From Edaphocola flava (lineage in GTDB: Bacteria > Bacteroidota > Bacteroidia > Chitinophagales > Chitinophagaceae), in NCBI RefSeq assembly GCF_004118155.1, contig NZ_SAIQ01000001.1:806001-870000 (forward strand): DNA of 64,000 bases. Direction: 5' to 3'. Positions 34,458 through 42,982 of the stretch are shown here, piece after piece. The notes under the pieces are model-generated. The model had not been told where the DNA came from. It saw only the letters and a list, made by a program, of their open reading frames with translations, and ran no database searches. Each line of letters begins with the position of its first letter. Position 1 is the stretch's first letter. A program made the translations under genes and the position numbers.

Positions 34458-35597
34458 TTATTTTTTCAGTTCATTTACTGCCGCTTTAATTTTCTCTACT
34501 GCGAAGCGGACTTCTTCCACAGTATTATATCTTCCAAAGCTCAGGCGTACTGAACCCTCTATCACCGTTTGAGGCAGGTTCATCGCTGTAAGCACATGAG
34601 AAGCCTTTTGTTGTGCCGAGGTACAGGCCGACCCTACTGAAAAGGCAATGTCATTGTTTAACTTGCTCACCAGCCGCTCTGCTTTTATCCCTTCAAATGC
34701 AATATTCAGCACATTCGGCAATCGCTGCACCGGGTCTCCGTTCAACACGGCCCCTTCAATTTCCAGCAACGCCTCCTCAGCTTCATTTCTAAGCGCATGT
34801 ACTGCACTCATCCACTCTTCCATATGCAGACGGCACTGCTCTGCAGCCTTTCCCAGGCCCACAATAGCCGGCACGTTTAAAGTGCCGCTGCGCATTCCGT
34901 TCTGGTGCCCTCCTCCATCGATCTGTGCAACCAGCTGGACCCTTGGTGATCTGCGCCGGGTGTACAGGATACCCACTCCTTTAGGACCATAAAATTTATG
35001 CGCGCTTAGCGCTAAAAGATCTATACCATCGTCCTGCACATTAACGGGTACCTTTCCCACAGCCTGTGTAGCATCACAGAAAAAGAACACTTTGTGTGCT
35101 TTCGCAATGGCACCAATCTCTTTTACCGGATGTATAACGCCGGTTTCATTATTGGCATACATCAGGGCAATCAGGATCGTGTCCGGAGTAATAGCCGCTG
35201 TAAGTTCCTCCAGGCTTATTCTTCCGGCTTCGTCCGGATTAAGATATGTAATCCTTGCTCCCTGGCTTTCCAGGTGTGCGCAGGTATCTAATACTGCCTT
35301 ATGCTCTGTACTGCAGGTGATGATGTGATTACCAAATCCTTTCATCACCTCAAATACGCCCTTCAGAGCCAGGTTACAGCTTTCTGTTGCTCCGGAAGTA
35401 AATACAATAGATTGGTCTTCTGCATGTATTAATTCCGCCACCTGCCTCTTTGCTATCTCAACCGCTTCATCAGCCTGCCAGCCTTTAGCATGCGTCCTGC
35501 TTGCTGCATTCCCAAATTTTTCTGAGAAATAAGGCAGCATCGCCTGCACCACTTCTTCCGAACAGGGAGTTGTTGCGTTATAATCGAGATATACCAA
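34458..35597 (-). CDS. Cysteine desulfurase (NifS/IscS type)
   Basis: The 379-residue PLP enzyme takes sulfur from cysteine for Fe-S clusters and tRNA thiolation. Visible features are the start YLDYNATTP, the base-stacking histidine H99 in STEHKAVL, the Schiff-base lysine K201 in LSAHKFYGPKG and the active cysteine C325 in SVGSACTSA. Length and motifs fit group I (IscS/NifS) rather than SufS. It is followed at once by the IscA-like gene. Its start shares a 116-bp region with the divergent mce gene, where a TACTTTTG -7 element is seen. Confidence 0.94.
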   Translation of the reverse strand: MVYLDYNATTPCSEEVVQAMLPYFSEKFGNAASRTHAKGWQADEAVEIAKRQVAELIHAEDQSIVFTSGATESCNLALKGVFEVMKGFGNHIITCSTEHKAVLDTCAHLESQGARITYLNPDEAGRISLEELTAAITPDTILIALMYANNETGVIHPVKEIGAIAKAHKVFFFCDATQAVGKVPVNVQDDGIDLLALSAHKFYGPKGVGILYTRRRSPRVQLVAQIDGGGHQNGMRSGTLNVPAIVGLGKAAEQCRLHMEEWMSAVHALRNEAEEALLEIEGAVLNGDPVQRLPNVLNIAFEGIKAERLVSKLNNDIAFSVGSACTSAQQKASHVLTAMNLPQTVIEGSVRLSFGRYNTVEEVRFAVEKIKAAVNELKK

Positions 35598-35625
35598 AGC
35601 CGATCAGGGTTGAGAAAATTAAATA

Positions 35626-35633
35626 CAAAAGTA
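35626..35633 (-). promoter_or_regulatory. Probable -7 element of the desulfurase gene
   Basis: On the minus strand TACTTTTG fits TAnnTTTG, 28 bp before the start at 35597. It lies 12 bp from the opposing TAGTTTTG element of mce. Confidence 0.5.
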
Positions 35634-35645
35634 CGGGCTTTAACT

Positions 35646-35653
35646 TAGTTTTG
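35646..35653 (+). promoter_or_regulatory. Probable -7 element of mce
   Basis: TAGTTTTG fits TAnnTTTG, 60 bp before the start at 35714. It faces away from the desulfurase -7 element 12 bp upstream, so the upstream parts of the two promoters cross. Confidence 0.45.
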
Positions 35654-35713
35654 TAGCCTCAAGTATATCATCATTTTTGATTCCTTGATTTGCAATATTT
35701 ATAATTTTATTTT

Positions 35714-36118
35714 ATGTTTAAAAATGTAGAACATATCGGCATCGCTGTCAAAGACCTGAATGCCTCCATTTCCCTCTTCGAGCAGTTACTGAATGACAAA
35801 AGTTATAAGACAGAAGCTGTTGAAAGTGAAAACGTAAGTACCGCTTTTTTCCAGACCGGTGAAACTAAAATTGAGCTGGTTGCCTCATCCAGCCCGGATG
35901 GCACCATTGCGAAGTATATTGAGAAGAAAGGGGAAGGTATTCACCACATTGCTTTCGAGGTTGAAAACATCGAAAGTGAGATGGCCAGATTGAAAGAATC
36001 AGGCTTTGTTTTACTCAATGAACAACCTAAAAAAGGCGCAGATAACAAGCTAGTATGCTTTTTACACCCAAAAAGTACAAATAGTGTACTGATCGAATTA
36101 TGTCAAGAAATTAGATAA
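35714..36118 (+). CDS. mce: Methylmalonyl-CoA epimerase
   Basis: The 134-residue glyoxalase-fold protein begins FKNVEHIGIAVKDL (metal ligand H7). Further family motifs are GEGIHHIAFEVENI and the end VLIELCQE, which supplies the last metal-binding glutamate. It interconverts (R)- and (S)-methylmalonyl-CoA, linking propionate/odd-chain and branched amino-acid metabolism to succinyl-CoA. The mutase genes are not in this window. It is divergent from the desulfurase gene. Confidence 0.93.
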   Translation: MFKNVEHIGIAVKDLNASISLFEQLLNDKSYKTEAVESENVSTAFFQTGETKIELVASSSPDGTIAKYIEKKGEGIHHIAFEVENIESEMARLKESGFVLLNEQPKKGADNKLVCFLHPKSTNSVLIELCQEIR

Positions 36119-36198
36119 CAATCTATTCTACAAATAAATACACATATCACCTTTTCTCATTAACAATCGCGTAAGACATAGCTATACATATATTTCAG

Positions 36199-36206
36199 TA
36201 ATTTTG
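36199..36206 (+). promoter_or_regulatory. Probable -7 element of the HU gene
   Basis: TAATTTTG fits TAnnTTTG, 91 bp before the start at 36298. Just downstream, in the presumed leader, are the direct repeats GGCGTATA (36209 and 36237) and the inverted repeat CCACTA/TAGTGG. Confidence 0.5.
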
Positions 36207-36297
36207 TTGGCGTATACCACTATTCGTACAGTAGTGGGCGTATAAGTATTATGTGTAACGTCATTTTTCATCTCTTTAACAATTGTACTACTGACCT

Positions 36298-36612
36298 ATG
36301 AGAAAAGCAGACATGGTAGCAAGGATTGCTGACAAAACTGGCATTCCGAAAGTTGACGTACTCGTAACCTTAGAAACATTTTTCAAAGAAGTTAAGAACT
36401 CTCTTACCGACGGCGAAGCAGTGTTTATAAGAGGATTCGGGAGTTTTATCGTCAAAAAAAGAGCGGCAAAAATCGGCCGCAACATTAAGAAAAACGTAGC
36501 AGTTGAGATTCCGGAGCACCTCATTCCGGCATTCAAACCTGCTAAGGAATTTGCACAATCCATCAAGGATTATGGCAAATCAACCACTTCCGATGACGGA
36601 AGTGACGATTAA
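36298..36612 (+). CDS. HU/IHF-family DNA-binding protein
   Basis: The 104-residue protein begins with the usual start MRKADMVARIADKTG. The beta-arm region has IRGFGSFIVKKRAAKIGRN, the DNA-bending part of the family, and KPAKEF closes the core. About 10 acidic/polar residues follow (TTSDDGSDD). As a dimer it bends DNA and compacts the nucleoid. It is transcribed from its own promoter and ends at a clear terminator before recA. Confidence 0.93.
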   Translation: MRKADMVARIADKTGIPKVDVLVTLETFFKEVKNSLTDGEAVFIRGFGSFIVKKRAAKIGRNIKKNVAVEIPEHLIPAFKPAKEFAQSIKDYGKSTTSDDGSDD

Positions 36613-36654
36613 ACCCTATAGAAAAAGAGCAAGAAGAGTCTTACTGAAATAAAT

Positions 36655-36695
36655 CATAATGTCGCCTTGGTTACACGGGCGACATTATGTTTTTT
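36655..36695 (+). terminator. Terminator of the HU gene
   Basis: Perfect 12-bp stem CATAATGTCGCC / GGCGACATTATG with an 11-nt loop, followed by T6. It lies about 43 bp after the stop and insulates recA. Confidence 0.88.
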
Positions 36696-36746
36696 GCAAA
36701 TATGAAATTGTGCACAACTTTTCATAGAATTTTTTTTATGTAAATG

Positions 36747-36754
36747 TATCTTTG
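36747..36754 (+). promoter_or_regulatory. Probable -7 element of recA
   Basis: TATCTTTG fits TAnnTTTG, 19 bp before the recA start at 36773, which gives a very short leader. No LexA-type operator could be recognised here. Confidence 0.5.
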
Positions 36755-36772
36755 TTTTAAAAAATAAATAAT

Positions 36773-37762
36773 ATGTCAGAGGAAAAACTGAAAGCGCTCA
36801 AAATGACGCTGGATAAGATTGATAAGGACTTTGGTAAGGGTTCTGTGATGAAGCTGGGTGAGAAGAATCAGTCAGAGATGGAAGTTATTTCTACGGGTTC
36901 TCTCGGACTGGATATTGCATTAGGAGTAGGCGGTCTGCCTAAAGGAAGAATTATAGAAATATACGGACCGGAATCTTCTGGTAAAACAACCATAGCTATA
37001 CATACTGTTGCCGAAGCACAGAAAGCAGGCGGTATCTGCGCTATTATAGATGCAGAGCATGCTTTTGATGCTGCTTACGCCCGTAAACTCGGCGTGAATG
37101 TGGATGAGTTACTGATTTCTCAACCTGACTATGGTGAGCAGGCCCTGGAGATTGCAGAGCGCCTGATCTTATCCGGAGCACTGGATGTAGTTGTAATTGA
37201 CTCTGTTGCAGCCCTGGTACCGAAAGGTGAGCTGGAAGGCGAAATGGGTGAAAGCAAAATGGGATTGCAGGCTCGTCTGATGAGCCAGGCCATGCGTAAG
37301 CTGACTGCCGCTATTTCCCGTACTAACTGTACCTGTATTTTCATCAATCAGTTGCGTGAAAAAATCGGTGTAATGTTCGGTAACCCCGAAACTACAACCG
37401 GTGGTAATGCCCTTAAATTCTACGCATCTGTACGTCTTGACATCCGCAGATCTACTGCAATTAAAGATGGCGATGTAGTGTTGGGTAACCGTGCTAAGGT
37501 TAAAGTTGTTAAAAACAAAGTTGCACCTCCATTCCGCGTAGCAGAATTCGACATTATGTATGGTGAGGGTATCAGCAAAATCGGAGAACTGATTGATCTT
37601 GGTGTTGAACTGGCTATCCTGACCAAAAGTGGTTCATGGTTCAGCTATGGCGATAACAAAATAGGCCAGGGTCGTGATGCAGTGAAAAACTTCCTGCAGG
37701 ACAATCCTGAATTTGCCGCAGAGATTGAAGCAAAGATAAGAGAGCAGCTGAAAACAGCTTAA
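36773..37762 (+). CDS. recA: Recombinase A
   Basis: The 329-residue protein is the strand-exchange ATPase of homologous recombination. The Walker A motif GPESSGKTT lies at 65-73, the Walker B region at about 140 ([10 protein letters not shown]), and the recA signature [14 protein letters not shown] near 220. The C-terminal acidic tail is short compared with E. coli RecA, as in most Bacteroidota. It is monocistronic with its own promoter and terminator. Confidence 0.98.
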   Translation: MSEEKLKALKMTLDKIDKDFGKGSVMKLGEKNQSEMEVISTGSLGLDIALGVGGLPKGRIIEIYGPESSGKTTIAIHTVAEAQKAGGICAIIDAEHAFDAAYARKLGVNVDELLISQPDYGEQALEIAERLILSGALDVVVIDSVAALVPKGELEGEMGESKMGLQARLMSQAMRKLTAAISRTNCTCIFINQLREKIGVMFGNPETTTGGNALKFYASVRLDIRRSTAIKDGDVVLGNRAKVKVVKNKVAPPFRVAEFDIMYGEGISKIGELIDLGVELAILTKSGSWFSYGDNKIGQGRDAVKNFLQDNPEFAAEIEAKIREQLKTA

Positions 37763-37774
37763 TTCTGACCAATA

Positions 37775-37820
37775 AAACAAAAAGGGTACGCCAATATACA
37801 ATGGCGTACCCTTTTTGTTT
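37775..37820 (+). terminator. Terminator of recA
   Basis: Stem AAACAAAAAGGGTACGCCA / TGGCGTACCCTTTTTGTTT with a short AT-rich loop, 13 bp after the recA stop. Very stable, with a T5 tract. Confidence 0.9.
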
Positions 37821-37846
37821 AAATACAGCACTCAAACAGCTTTAAA

Positions 37847-37886
37847 AACAAAGAGCGCAATCATTATCTGGTTGCGCTCTTTGTAA
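37847..37886 (-). terminator. Terminator of the gldKLMN operon
   Basis: Stem ACAAAGAGCGCAA / TTGCGCTCTTTGT with an 11-nt loop, about 18 bp past the gldN stop on the minus strand. Confidence 0.85.
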
Positions 37887-37901
37887 TATGCTATAGAAGG
37901 A

Positions 37902-38804
37902 TTATAATTCCCACATATCCATTTCTTTTTCGATGATTGCATTCATCTCATCTTGTCCTTTAATCAGACCATCAAATCCACCTTTGTAGTTCTCATTGGT
38001 AGGATTGTTATGACTAGTTTTAATAACATATGAAGAGAAGAAGCCACGATCCAGGAAATCGGTCCATGACATACGACGTACATCATTTTCAGGATTATAT
38101 ACTTCATACTGTGCCAGTATATCTCTGGCTTCAGGATAGTAAACTGTGAATAATCTTCTAAACCCTCTAGGTACGCCGTCCTCTGTGTAAGTAATCATTA
38201 ATGGTGAAATTGCGCGGATACGGGAGATCATACGGCCTGCATTGCGGTCGAAGATCCAATCTTCCTGAATTTCATATTTATCAACACTAGAAGGATCAAA
38301 GCTACCATCGGTGGTTACTTGTTTTTCCTCTCCTGTTACAGGATCTACAACGGTAGTAGTTCTAGACTCACCCATTATATTCTTATCTAAATCTTCAGTC
38401 GACAATACTCTCGTAAATTTATCATCAGCAAATGCTCTAATTTTACCTTTACGGGCTGCGTCAACTAAAATCTCGATGAAAGCTCCACCACCAGTATATT
38501 CATCACCCTCGTACAGGAATGAAACATTCTGCTTTTCTTTTACATCGATACGCTTCCATACACGACGTTTGAAGGCTACATCAATTTCACGGATATTGTG
38601 CCATTGTAAAGCTTTGTTGTCGTGATTTACACGATCAATCATTCCATCCGGAACTAATGAAGGCTGCCACTCTTGGGTTACATATTCCTTAGGACGAGCT
38701 TCACTGTTCGCTCTGTCAGCGTTTAAGGATCCTTGAGCCATAACAGCAGGGCCAACCATAACCAGGTTACCAAGGATTAATGAATATCTTAAAAGGGCTT
38801 TCAT
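37902..38804 (-). CDS. gldN: Gliding motility/T9SS protein GldN
   Basis: The 300-residue periplasmic protein has a signal peptide (about 1-23, ending VMAQ). It is recognised as GldN by the region WHNIREIDVAFKRRVWKRIDVKEKQN and by RRMSWTDFLDRGFFSSYV. GldN (PorN) forms, with the lipoprotein GldK, the ring-shaped periplasmic part of the T9SS below the outer membrane. It is last in gldK-gldL-gldM-gldN and is followed by a terminator. No gldO paralogue follows. Confidence 0.95.
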   Translation of the reverse strand: MKALLRYSLILGNLVMVGPAVMAQGSLNADRANSEARPKEYVTQEWQPSLVPDGMIDRVNHDNKALQWHNIREIDVAFKRRVWKRIDVKEKQNVSFLYEGDEYTGGGAFIEILVDAARKGKIRAFADDKFTRVLSTEDLDKNIMGESRTTTVVDPVTGEEKQVTTDGSFDPSSVDKYEIQEDWIFDRNAGRMISRIRAISPLMITYTEDGVPRGFRRLFTVYYPEARDILAQYEVYNPENDVRRMSWTDFLDRGFFSSYVIKTSHNNPTNENYKGGFDGLIKGQDEMNAIIEKEMDMWEL

Positions 38805-38835
38805 ATCTAAATTTTCTTAATTATATTAATAAATA

Positions 38836-40413
38836 TTATCTCAGCTTTACAATAATTGCACCATCAACGCTTCTTGGCGGTACACCAGGACCAACAACTT
38901 TGATATTCTCAAAATACCAAGTGTCACCAGGCTTAGAGCTGTTTATGAGTGCTTTAGAAGCTGCATTAAATGTAGGACCAGCTACTTCAACTCCTTGCTC
39001 TTCACCATCTGAACCTTTACCAATACGCACCATTCTGAAAGAGGATACTGTAAATCGATAATCATAAATAAAGTTCTCTAAGTCAGCAACCAGACCCAGC
39101 TGTGCTTTCGCCTGATTAGCAGGTATTGTAATTGAACCTGTTTTGCCAGCAAATTTTATTACAGGGTTAGGTACCGTTCTGATCCGCATTGTACCACCAC
39201 CAACTTTTACAATCTGGCCCGACTTATTACGCGCAGATATAGTATAATCTACACCTTTATTATTAGGAGTTGTCACCTTTACAGTAAATTTGCCAGAGCC
39301 TACTTTGGTAATTGTTGCACCAGGCATATCCCATGACACATCTTCAATGTTATAACCAGAAGCAGACAGGGTAACCGGGTTATCCAGACCGATATACATC
39401 ACGTTCATCTTATCTAACTGTAAAGAAGCACCTGCAGTACCTACGGTATAGTTGAATGACCAAGGTTGTGTTTCAGTTTTACCTTTTACAGTCAGAGAGA
39501 TAGTACCACGTACTGTTTGTACACCTGTACCATTTGCCTTGAACTTGATCACACCAACGCCGTCTTTTACCGTTGCACCACCTACGTTAGAAGTAACAAC
39601 CGGATTAGCAGACTTACTGTAAGAAGCTAATGCAATGTTTGCAGTAATTTCATCACCTGCCAGTGCGTAGTTTGTACTTGGTACAGCTACCGCCATCAGA
39701 CCGTCAATCTTATAAATAGTAGAGTCAAATACTTCATCCCCTACCTGAGCCATCAAATGCTCAATCATTACGCTCTCTGAATTCTTCACATCACTCTGCC
39801 ATTTAGAGAACAGGGTTACTGCTGCAATAACAGGAATGTTATGGAAGGTACCAAAAGACCAGTCACCACCAGGGTTCAGATCACTTTTATCAATTGAATT
39901 GATTTTTAAAGGTATACTTTTTCGTAGATCAGCTTGCTGATCCTGTGGAACTTTTGCAACCAAAGAGTTTATATAATCTTCCAGTTGCTTTTTAACCACA
40001 TCACCTTTTTTCTCTTCTACGAACATTCTTGTAGCGATATCAATATCATCCATGAATTTGATGCGCTTAACACCAGATTCCGTAACCCAGCCACCTGCTG
40101 TAGTAACAATCTGATCTTTCCATTTGGAAAGTTTATCATCCATACTCTGTGTTTCAGTACGGATCAACTCTGCAATTTTATACAAAGAGTCTGCTTTAGG
40201 TTTTAACTCAGGTCTCTTATCTGCAATATGCTCAAATGCAGTGTACATTCTCTTATTCTTATCTGCTATACCCTCATTCGAAGTCTCGATACTGGTATTG
40301 ATCGTGCTAAATGCATCCAACACCTCCTTAGTGATATTCAGAGCTAACATCGCTGTTAACACCAAATACATAAGGTTGATCATCAACTGCCGGGGCTCCT
40401 TAGGTATTGACAT
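38836..40413 (-). CDS. gldM: Gliding motility/T9SS motor protein GldM
   Basis: The 525-residue protein begins SIPKEPRQLMINLMYLVLTAMLALNI, the single membrane helix typical of GldM. A long periplasmic part follows, with helical (about 35-220) and beta-rich domains (to the end). GldM (PorM) forms with GldL the rotary motor that uses the proton-motive force to drive secretion and gliding. It is 52 bp after gldL and 31 bp before gldN. Confidence 0.95.
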   Translation of the reverse strand: MSIPKEPRQLMINLMYLVLTAMLALNITKEVLDAFSTINTSIETSNEGIADKNKRMYTAFEHIADKRPELKPKADSLYKIAELIRTETQSMDDKLSKWKDQIVTTAGGWVTESGVKRIKFMDDIDIATRMFVEEKKGDVVKKQLEDYINSLVAKVPQDQQADLRKSIPLKINSIDKSDLNPGGDWSFGTFHNIPVIAAVTLFSKWQSDVKNSESVMIEHLMAQVGDEVFDSTIYKIDGLMAVAVPSTNYALAGDEITANIALASYSKSANPVVTSNVGGATVKDGVGVIKFKANGTGVQTVRGTISLTVKGKTETQPWSFNYTVGTAGASLQLDKMNVMYIGLDNPVTLSASGYNIEDVSWDMPGATITKVGSGKFTVKVTTPNNKGVDYTISARNKSGQIVKVGGGTMRIRTVPNPVIKFAGKTGSITIPANQAKAQLGLVADLENFIYDYRFTVSSFRMVRIGKGSDGEEQGVEVAGPTFNAASKALINSSKPGDTWYFENIKVVGPGVPPRSVDGAIIVKLR

Positions 40414-40465
40414 CCTTTATACTTTTGTTATATAGTGAATTAATGAAGTTGAAACAATCTCAGGA

Positions 40466-41311
40466 TTAACGTCCCTGCATAGCAGATAACATGTTACCGT
40501 AAATGTTGTTCAATGAAGTTAAGTTTCTGTTCAGGGAAGCAATTTGTGTTTTTACTGCTTCGGCATCCTGAGCGGTAGAAGACATTGCTTCTGAAGCGCT
40601 TGCCAATGTACCGTAGAACTTGTTCATTGCTTTCAGGTGATTGTTTGCATCTTGCAATTCTACTTCGTAAATCTGGTTCAGGGAACCTAAGTTTTTAGAC
40701 AATGTCTGTACTTGTGAGTGGAATTTCTGAGTATCTTCTGCAGCATTGTTGAAAGACTGCATTGTACCTACTGCTCCAGCGAAAGTATCTTTCATCTGAC
40801 CTAATGAAGTTGCCGCTTCACGAGCACTTTGAGTGAACTCGCCTGTTGCTGCAGTTACATCAGTGATATCTTTCATTTGACTAACGGTAGTACCGAATTT
40901 GTCAAAGTTTGATTTCAGGCTCTTGAAGTAATCTGCTTTCAGATCTGCTTCGTCCAGCATTTTATCCAGTGCTGCACCAGCTCCTGTTGCACCGCTTCCG
41001 CTACCAGCACCTAATGGTTGTGTAGGAGGAACGAATTTAATACCTTTTTTATAACCTTCAACTACAGGGTTTTCATCCAGGTTAGGATAGTAACGCTCCC
41101 AGTAGTAATCTTTGTGAGGAGGTAAGATACCTAACAGTAAGAATAGAAACGCTTCAGTTAACAGACCAATAGTCAACATGGTACCAGCTCCCGGTAAGTG
41201 CTCCAGTTTAAACAGGGCTCCCACCAATACTACAGCCGCACCCACACCAATGATCAGGTTTTTGATATATTTACCTTTCTTCGTTTCAAAAAATAAGACT
41301 ATTGAATTCAT
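40466..41311 (-). CDS. gldL: Gliding motility/T9SS motor protein GldL
   Basis: The 281-residue protein has two membrane helices at about 17-35 and 44-62. The charged residue typical of GldL lies within the second helix region (MLTIGLLTEAFLFLLLG). A long cytoplasmic part with coiled-coil character (about 130-281) follows. GldL (PorL) is the inner-membrane stator-like half of the GldLM motor. It lies between gldK and gldM in the standard order. Confidence 0.95.
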   Translation of the reverse strand: MNSIVLFFETKKGKYIKNLIIGVGAAVVLVGALFKLEHLPGAGTMLTIGLLTEAFLFLLLGILPPHKDYYWERYYPNLDENPVVEGYKKGIKFVPPTQPLGAGSGSGATGAGAALDKMLDEADLKADYFKSLKSNFDKFGTTVSQMKDITDVTAATGEFTQSAREAATSLGQMKDTFAGAVGTMQSFNNAAEDTQKFHSQVQTLSKNLGSLNQIYEVELQDANNHLKAMNKFYGTLASASEAMSSTAQDAEAVKTQIASLNRNLTSLNNIYGNMLSAMQGR

Positions 41312-41348
41312 TATTTTGAGTTGTTTAATTATTGTTATTAATGATTAA

Positions 41349-42629
41349 TTATTTTCTGGTACCAGGTGCAGGTTCAGCGATACCGATTGCCTCAGCAGTA
41401 CGGATATAAACGTTTCTGAAACCAATGTATGCCTTAGCGGTATCAGCAAATTCATAGTCACGATTTTGGATTTGTAAGAACGGAGCAGGGTCTCTCCAGC
41501 TACCACCTTTAACTACTTTTCTGCGCATCCATGCTGGGTCAGAATCTTTAATTTTAATATTGATATCCGGGTTCATGTCAGAAAGGAAGTTGCGGTCATA
41601 AGCACTTACAGTATACGTTGTGCTTGTCCACTCTGCAACGTTTCCGGACATGTTGAACAGACCGTAGTCGTTCGCCCAGTAAGCATCAGCTCTTGTGGTA
41701 TAAAGACCACCGTCTGCTGCGTAGTCACCGCGGCCAGGTTTGAAGTTAGCCAGGTAACATCCTTTTTGGTTGGCCACATATGGTCCGCCCCAAGGATATG
41801 GAGACAGTTGACGACCACCTCTTGCTGCCCACTCCCATTGCGTTTCGCTAGGCAGTGCGAAGTAACCTTCGAAGTACAGTTTACGGCCTTCTCTGTCTGT
41901 TCTCCACAATTGTGTTCTCCAGTGAGCGAAAGCGTTAGCCTGGAACCAGGTAACACCTACAACAGGATACTCATTAAATGTAGGAGACCAGTTGTATTGT
42001 AAAGCGATCGGCTCATTGTTAGAGTAGTTAAACTGTCTTACCCAAACAGCTGTATCCGGGTAGGAAGAAATGCTCTTTTTCACAACGAAATCCGTTCTTG
42101 GTTTTCCCGGATTTTTAGTCGCTTCTTCGTAATCGAAGTAAGAGAAGTTATATACCAGTTTGGAATTATCAAACTCTTTTTTACCCCAACCCGATTGCTC
42201 TGCAGGGATGTATAAGTTCATCAGCTGATCTTGAACATCAGCATCTTTCCAGTTGATTTTTTGCTTCCAGTCAATACGTTGGGAGCCATCTTCGTTATCT
42301 ACAAAATGCTGTAATTGCGTATGTGCGATTGAATCTCTTACCCAGTTCGTAAATTGACGATACTCTGCATTAGTGATTTCGGTAGCATCCATATAGAACC
42401 CTTGCACCTGAACGTTGCGCACTTCAGCATCTAATGCATTCTGAACATCCTGATCGCTGTAGCCAGTTCTTAGATAGCCCGCCGGAACCCAAACCATACC
42501 TACTGGTGTAGGAGGTCTGTAGCCGGGATTTGTGTTGTAATCACCCACAACCTGACCTTGCGAACCAGGTTTTCCGCAACTGGCGAACAACATAGCGACA
42601 ACGGCAATACTCAAGGATTGTTTTCTCAT
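41349..42629 (-). CDS. gldK: Gliding motility/T9SS lipoprotein GldK
   Basis: The 426-residue lipoprotein has a lipobox ending in C18 (MLFASC) and a formylglycine-generating-enzyme-type (FGE-sulfatase) domain with motifs WVPAGYLRTG, ITNAEYRQF, SETQWEWAARGG and MSGNVAEWTS. GldK (PorK) forms the periplasmic ring with GldN under the outer membrane. It is first in the operon. A possible -7 element TAAATTTG is at 42809-42802. Confidence 0.95.
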   Translation of the reverse strand: MRKQSLSIAVVAMLFASCGKPGSQGQVVGDYNTNPGYRPPTPVGMVWVPAGYLRTGYSDQDVQNALDAEVRNVQVQGFYMDATEITNAEYRQFTNWVRDSIAHTQLQHFVDNEDGSQRIDWKQKINWKDADVQDQLMNLYIPAEQSGWGKKEFDNSKLVYNFSYFDYEEATKNPGKPRTDFVVKKSISSYPDTAVWVRQFNYSNNEPIALQYNWSPTFNEYPVVGVTWFQANAFAHWRTQLWRTDREGRKLYFEGYFALPSETQWEWAARGGRQLSPYPWGGPYVANQKGCYLANFKPGRGDYAADGGLYTTRADAYWANDYGLFNMSGNVAEWTSTTYTVSAYDRNFLSDMNPDINIKIKDSDPAWMRRKVVKGGSWRDPAPFLQIQNRDYEFADTAKAYIGFRNVYIRTAEAIGIAEPAPGTRK

Positions 42630-42982
42630 CTGTTTGTAATTTTCTTTGTTATTGCTTCTTGATTTTTAAGTTTTCTGCCCAACAAAAGTTTTAGCAAAAT
42701 ATTAAAATAATGATATCTAACCTTTCAGGGCCTGAACTCGTCTAAATTCATAAAACACTTAAAGATAAAGCACTTTAACGATTTTTTACAAGTTTTTTAA
42801 CCAAATTTAATTTCCAAATATCTAAAAAAAACTTCAGAAATCAAATATTTTCTAAAAAATCACAGCACAATATTTAAAAAGTTTTTTAAATAAACAAGTG
42901 TCTTGCTCTTTTTTTAATAAAAAACAGAGTGGGTACCCTTATTTAACAGTTAACAATTGGCTAAATAAAGATATTTTGTAAA
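42630..42982. other. AT-rich intergenic region before gldK
   Basis: These 353 bp contain no gene. On the minus strand TAAATTTG (42809-42802) fits a -7 element for the gldKLMN operon, which would give a leader of about 170 nt. No terminator for the thioredoxin-domain gene ending at 42983 is visible. Confidence 0.55.

Noticed and set aside
36700-36772. Possible LexA/SOS box upstream of recA
   Set aside because: No convincing palindrome of a known LexA type could be found in this region, only the -7 element.
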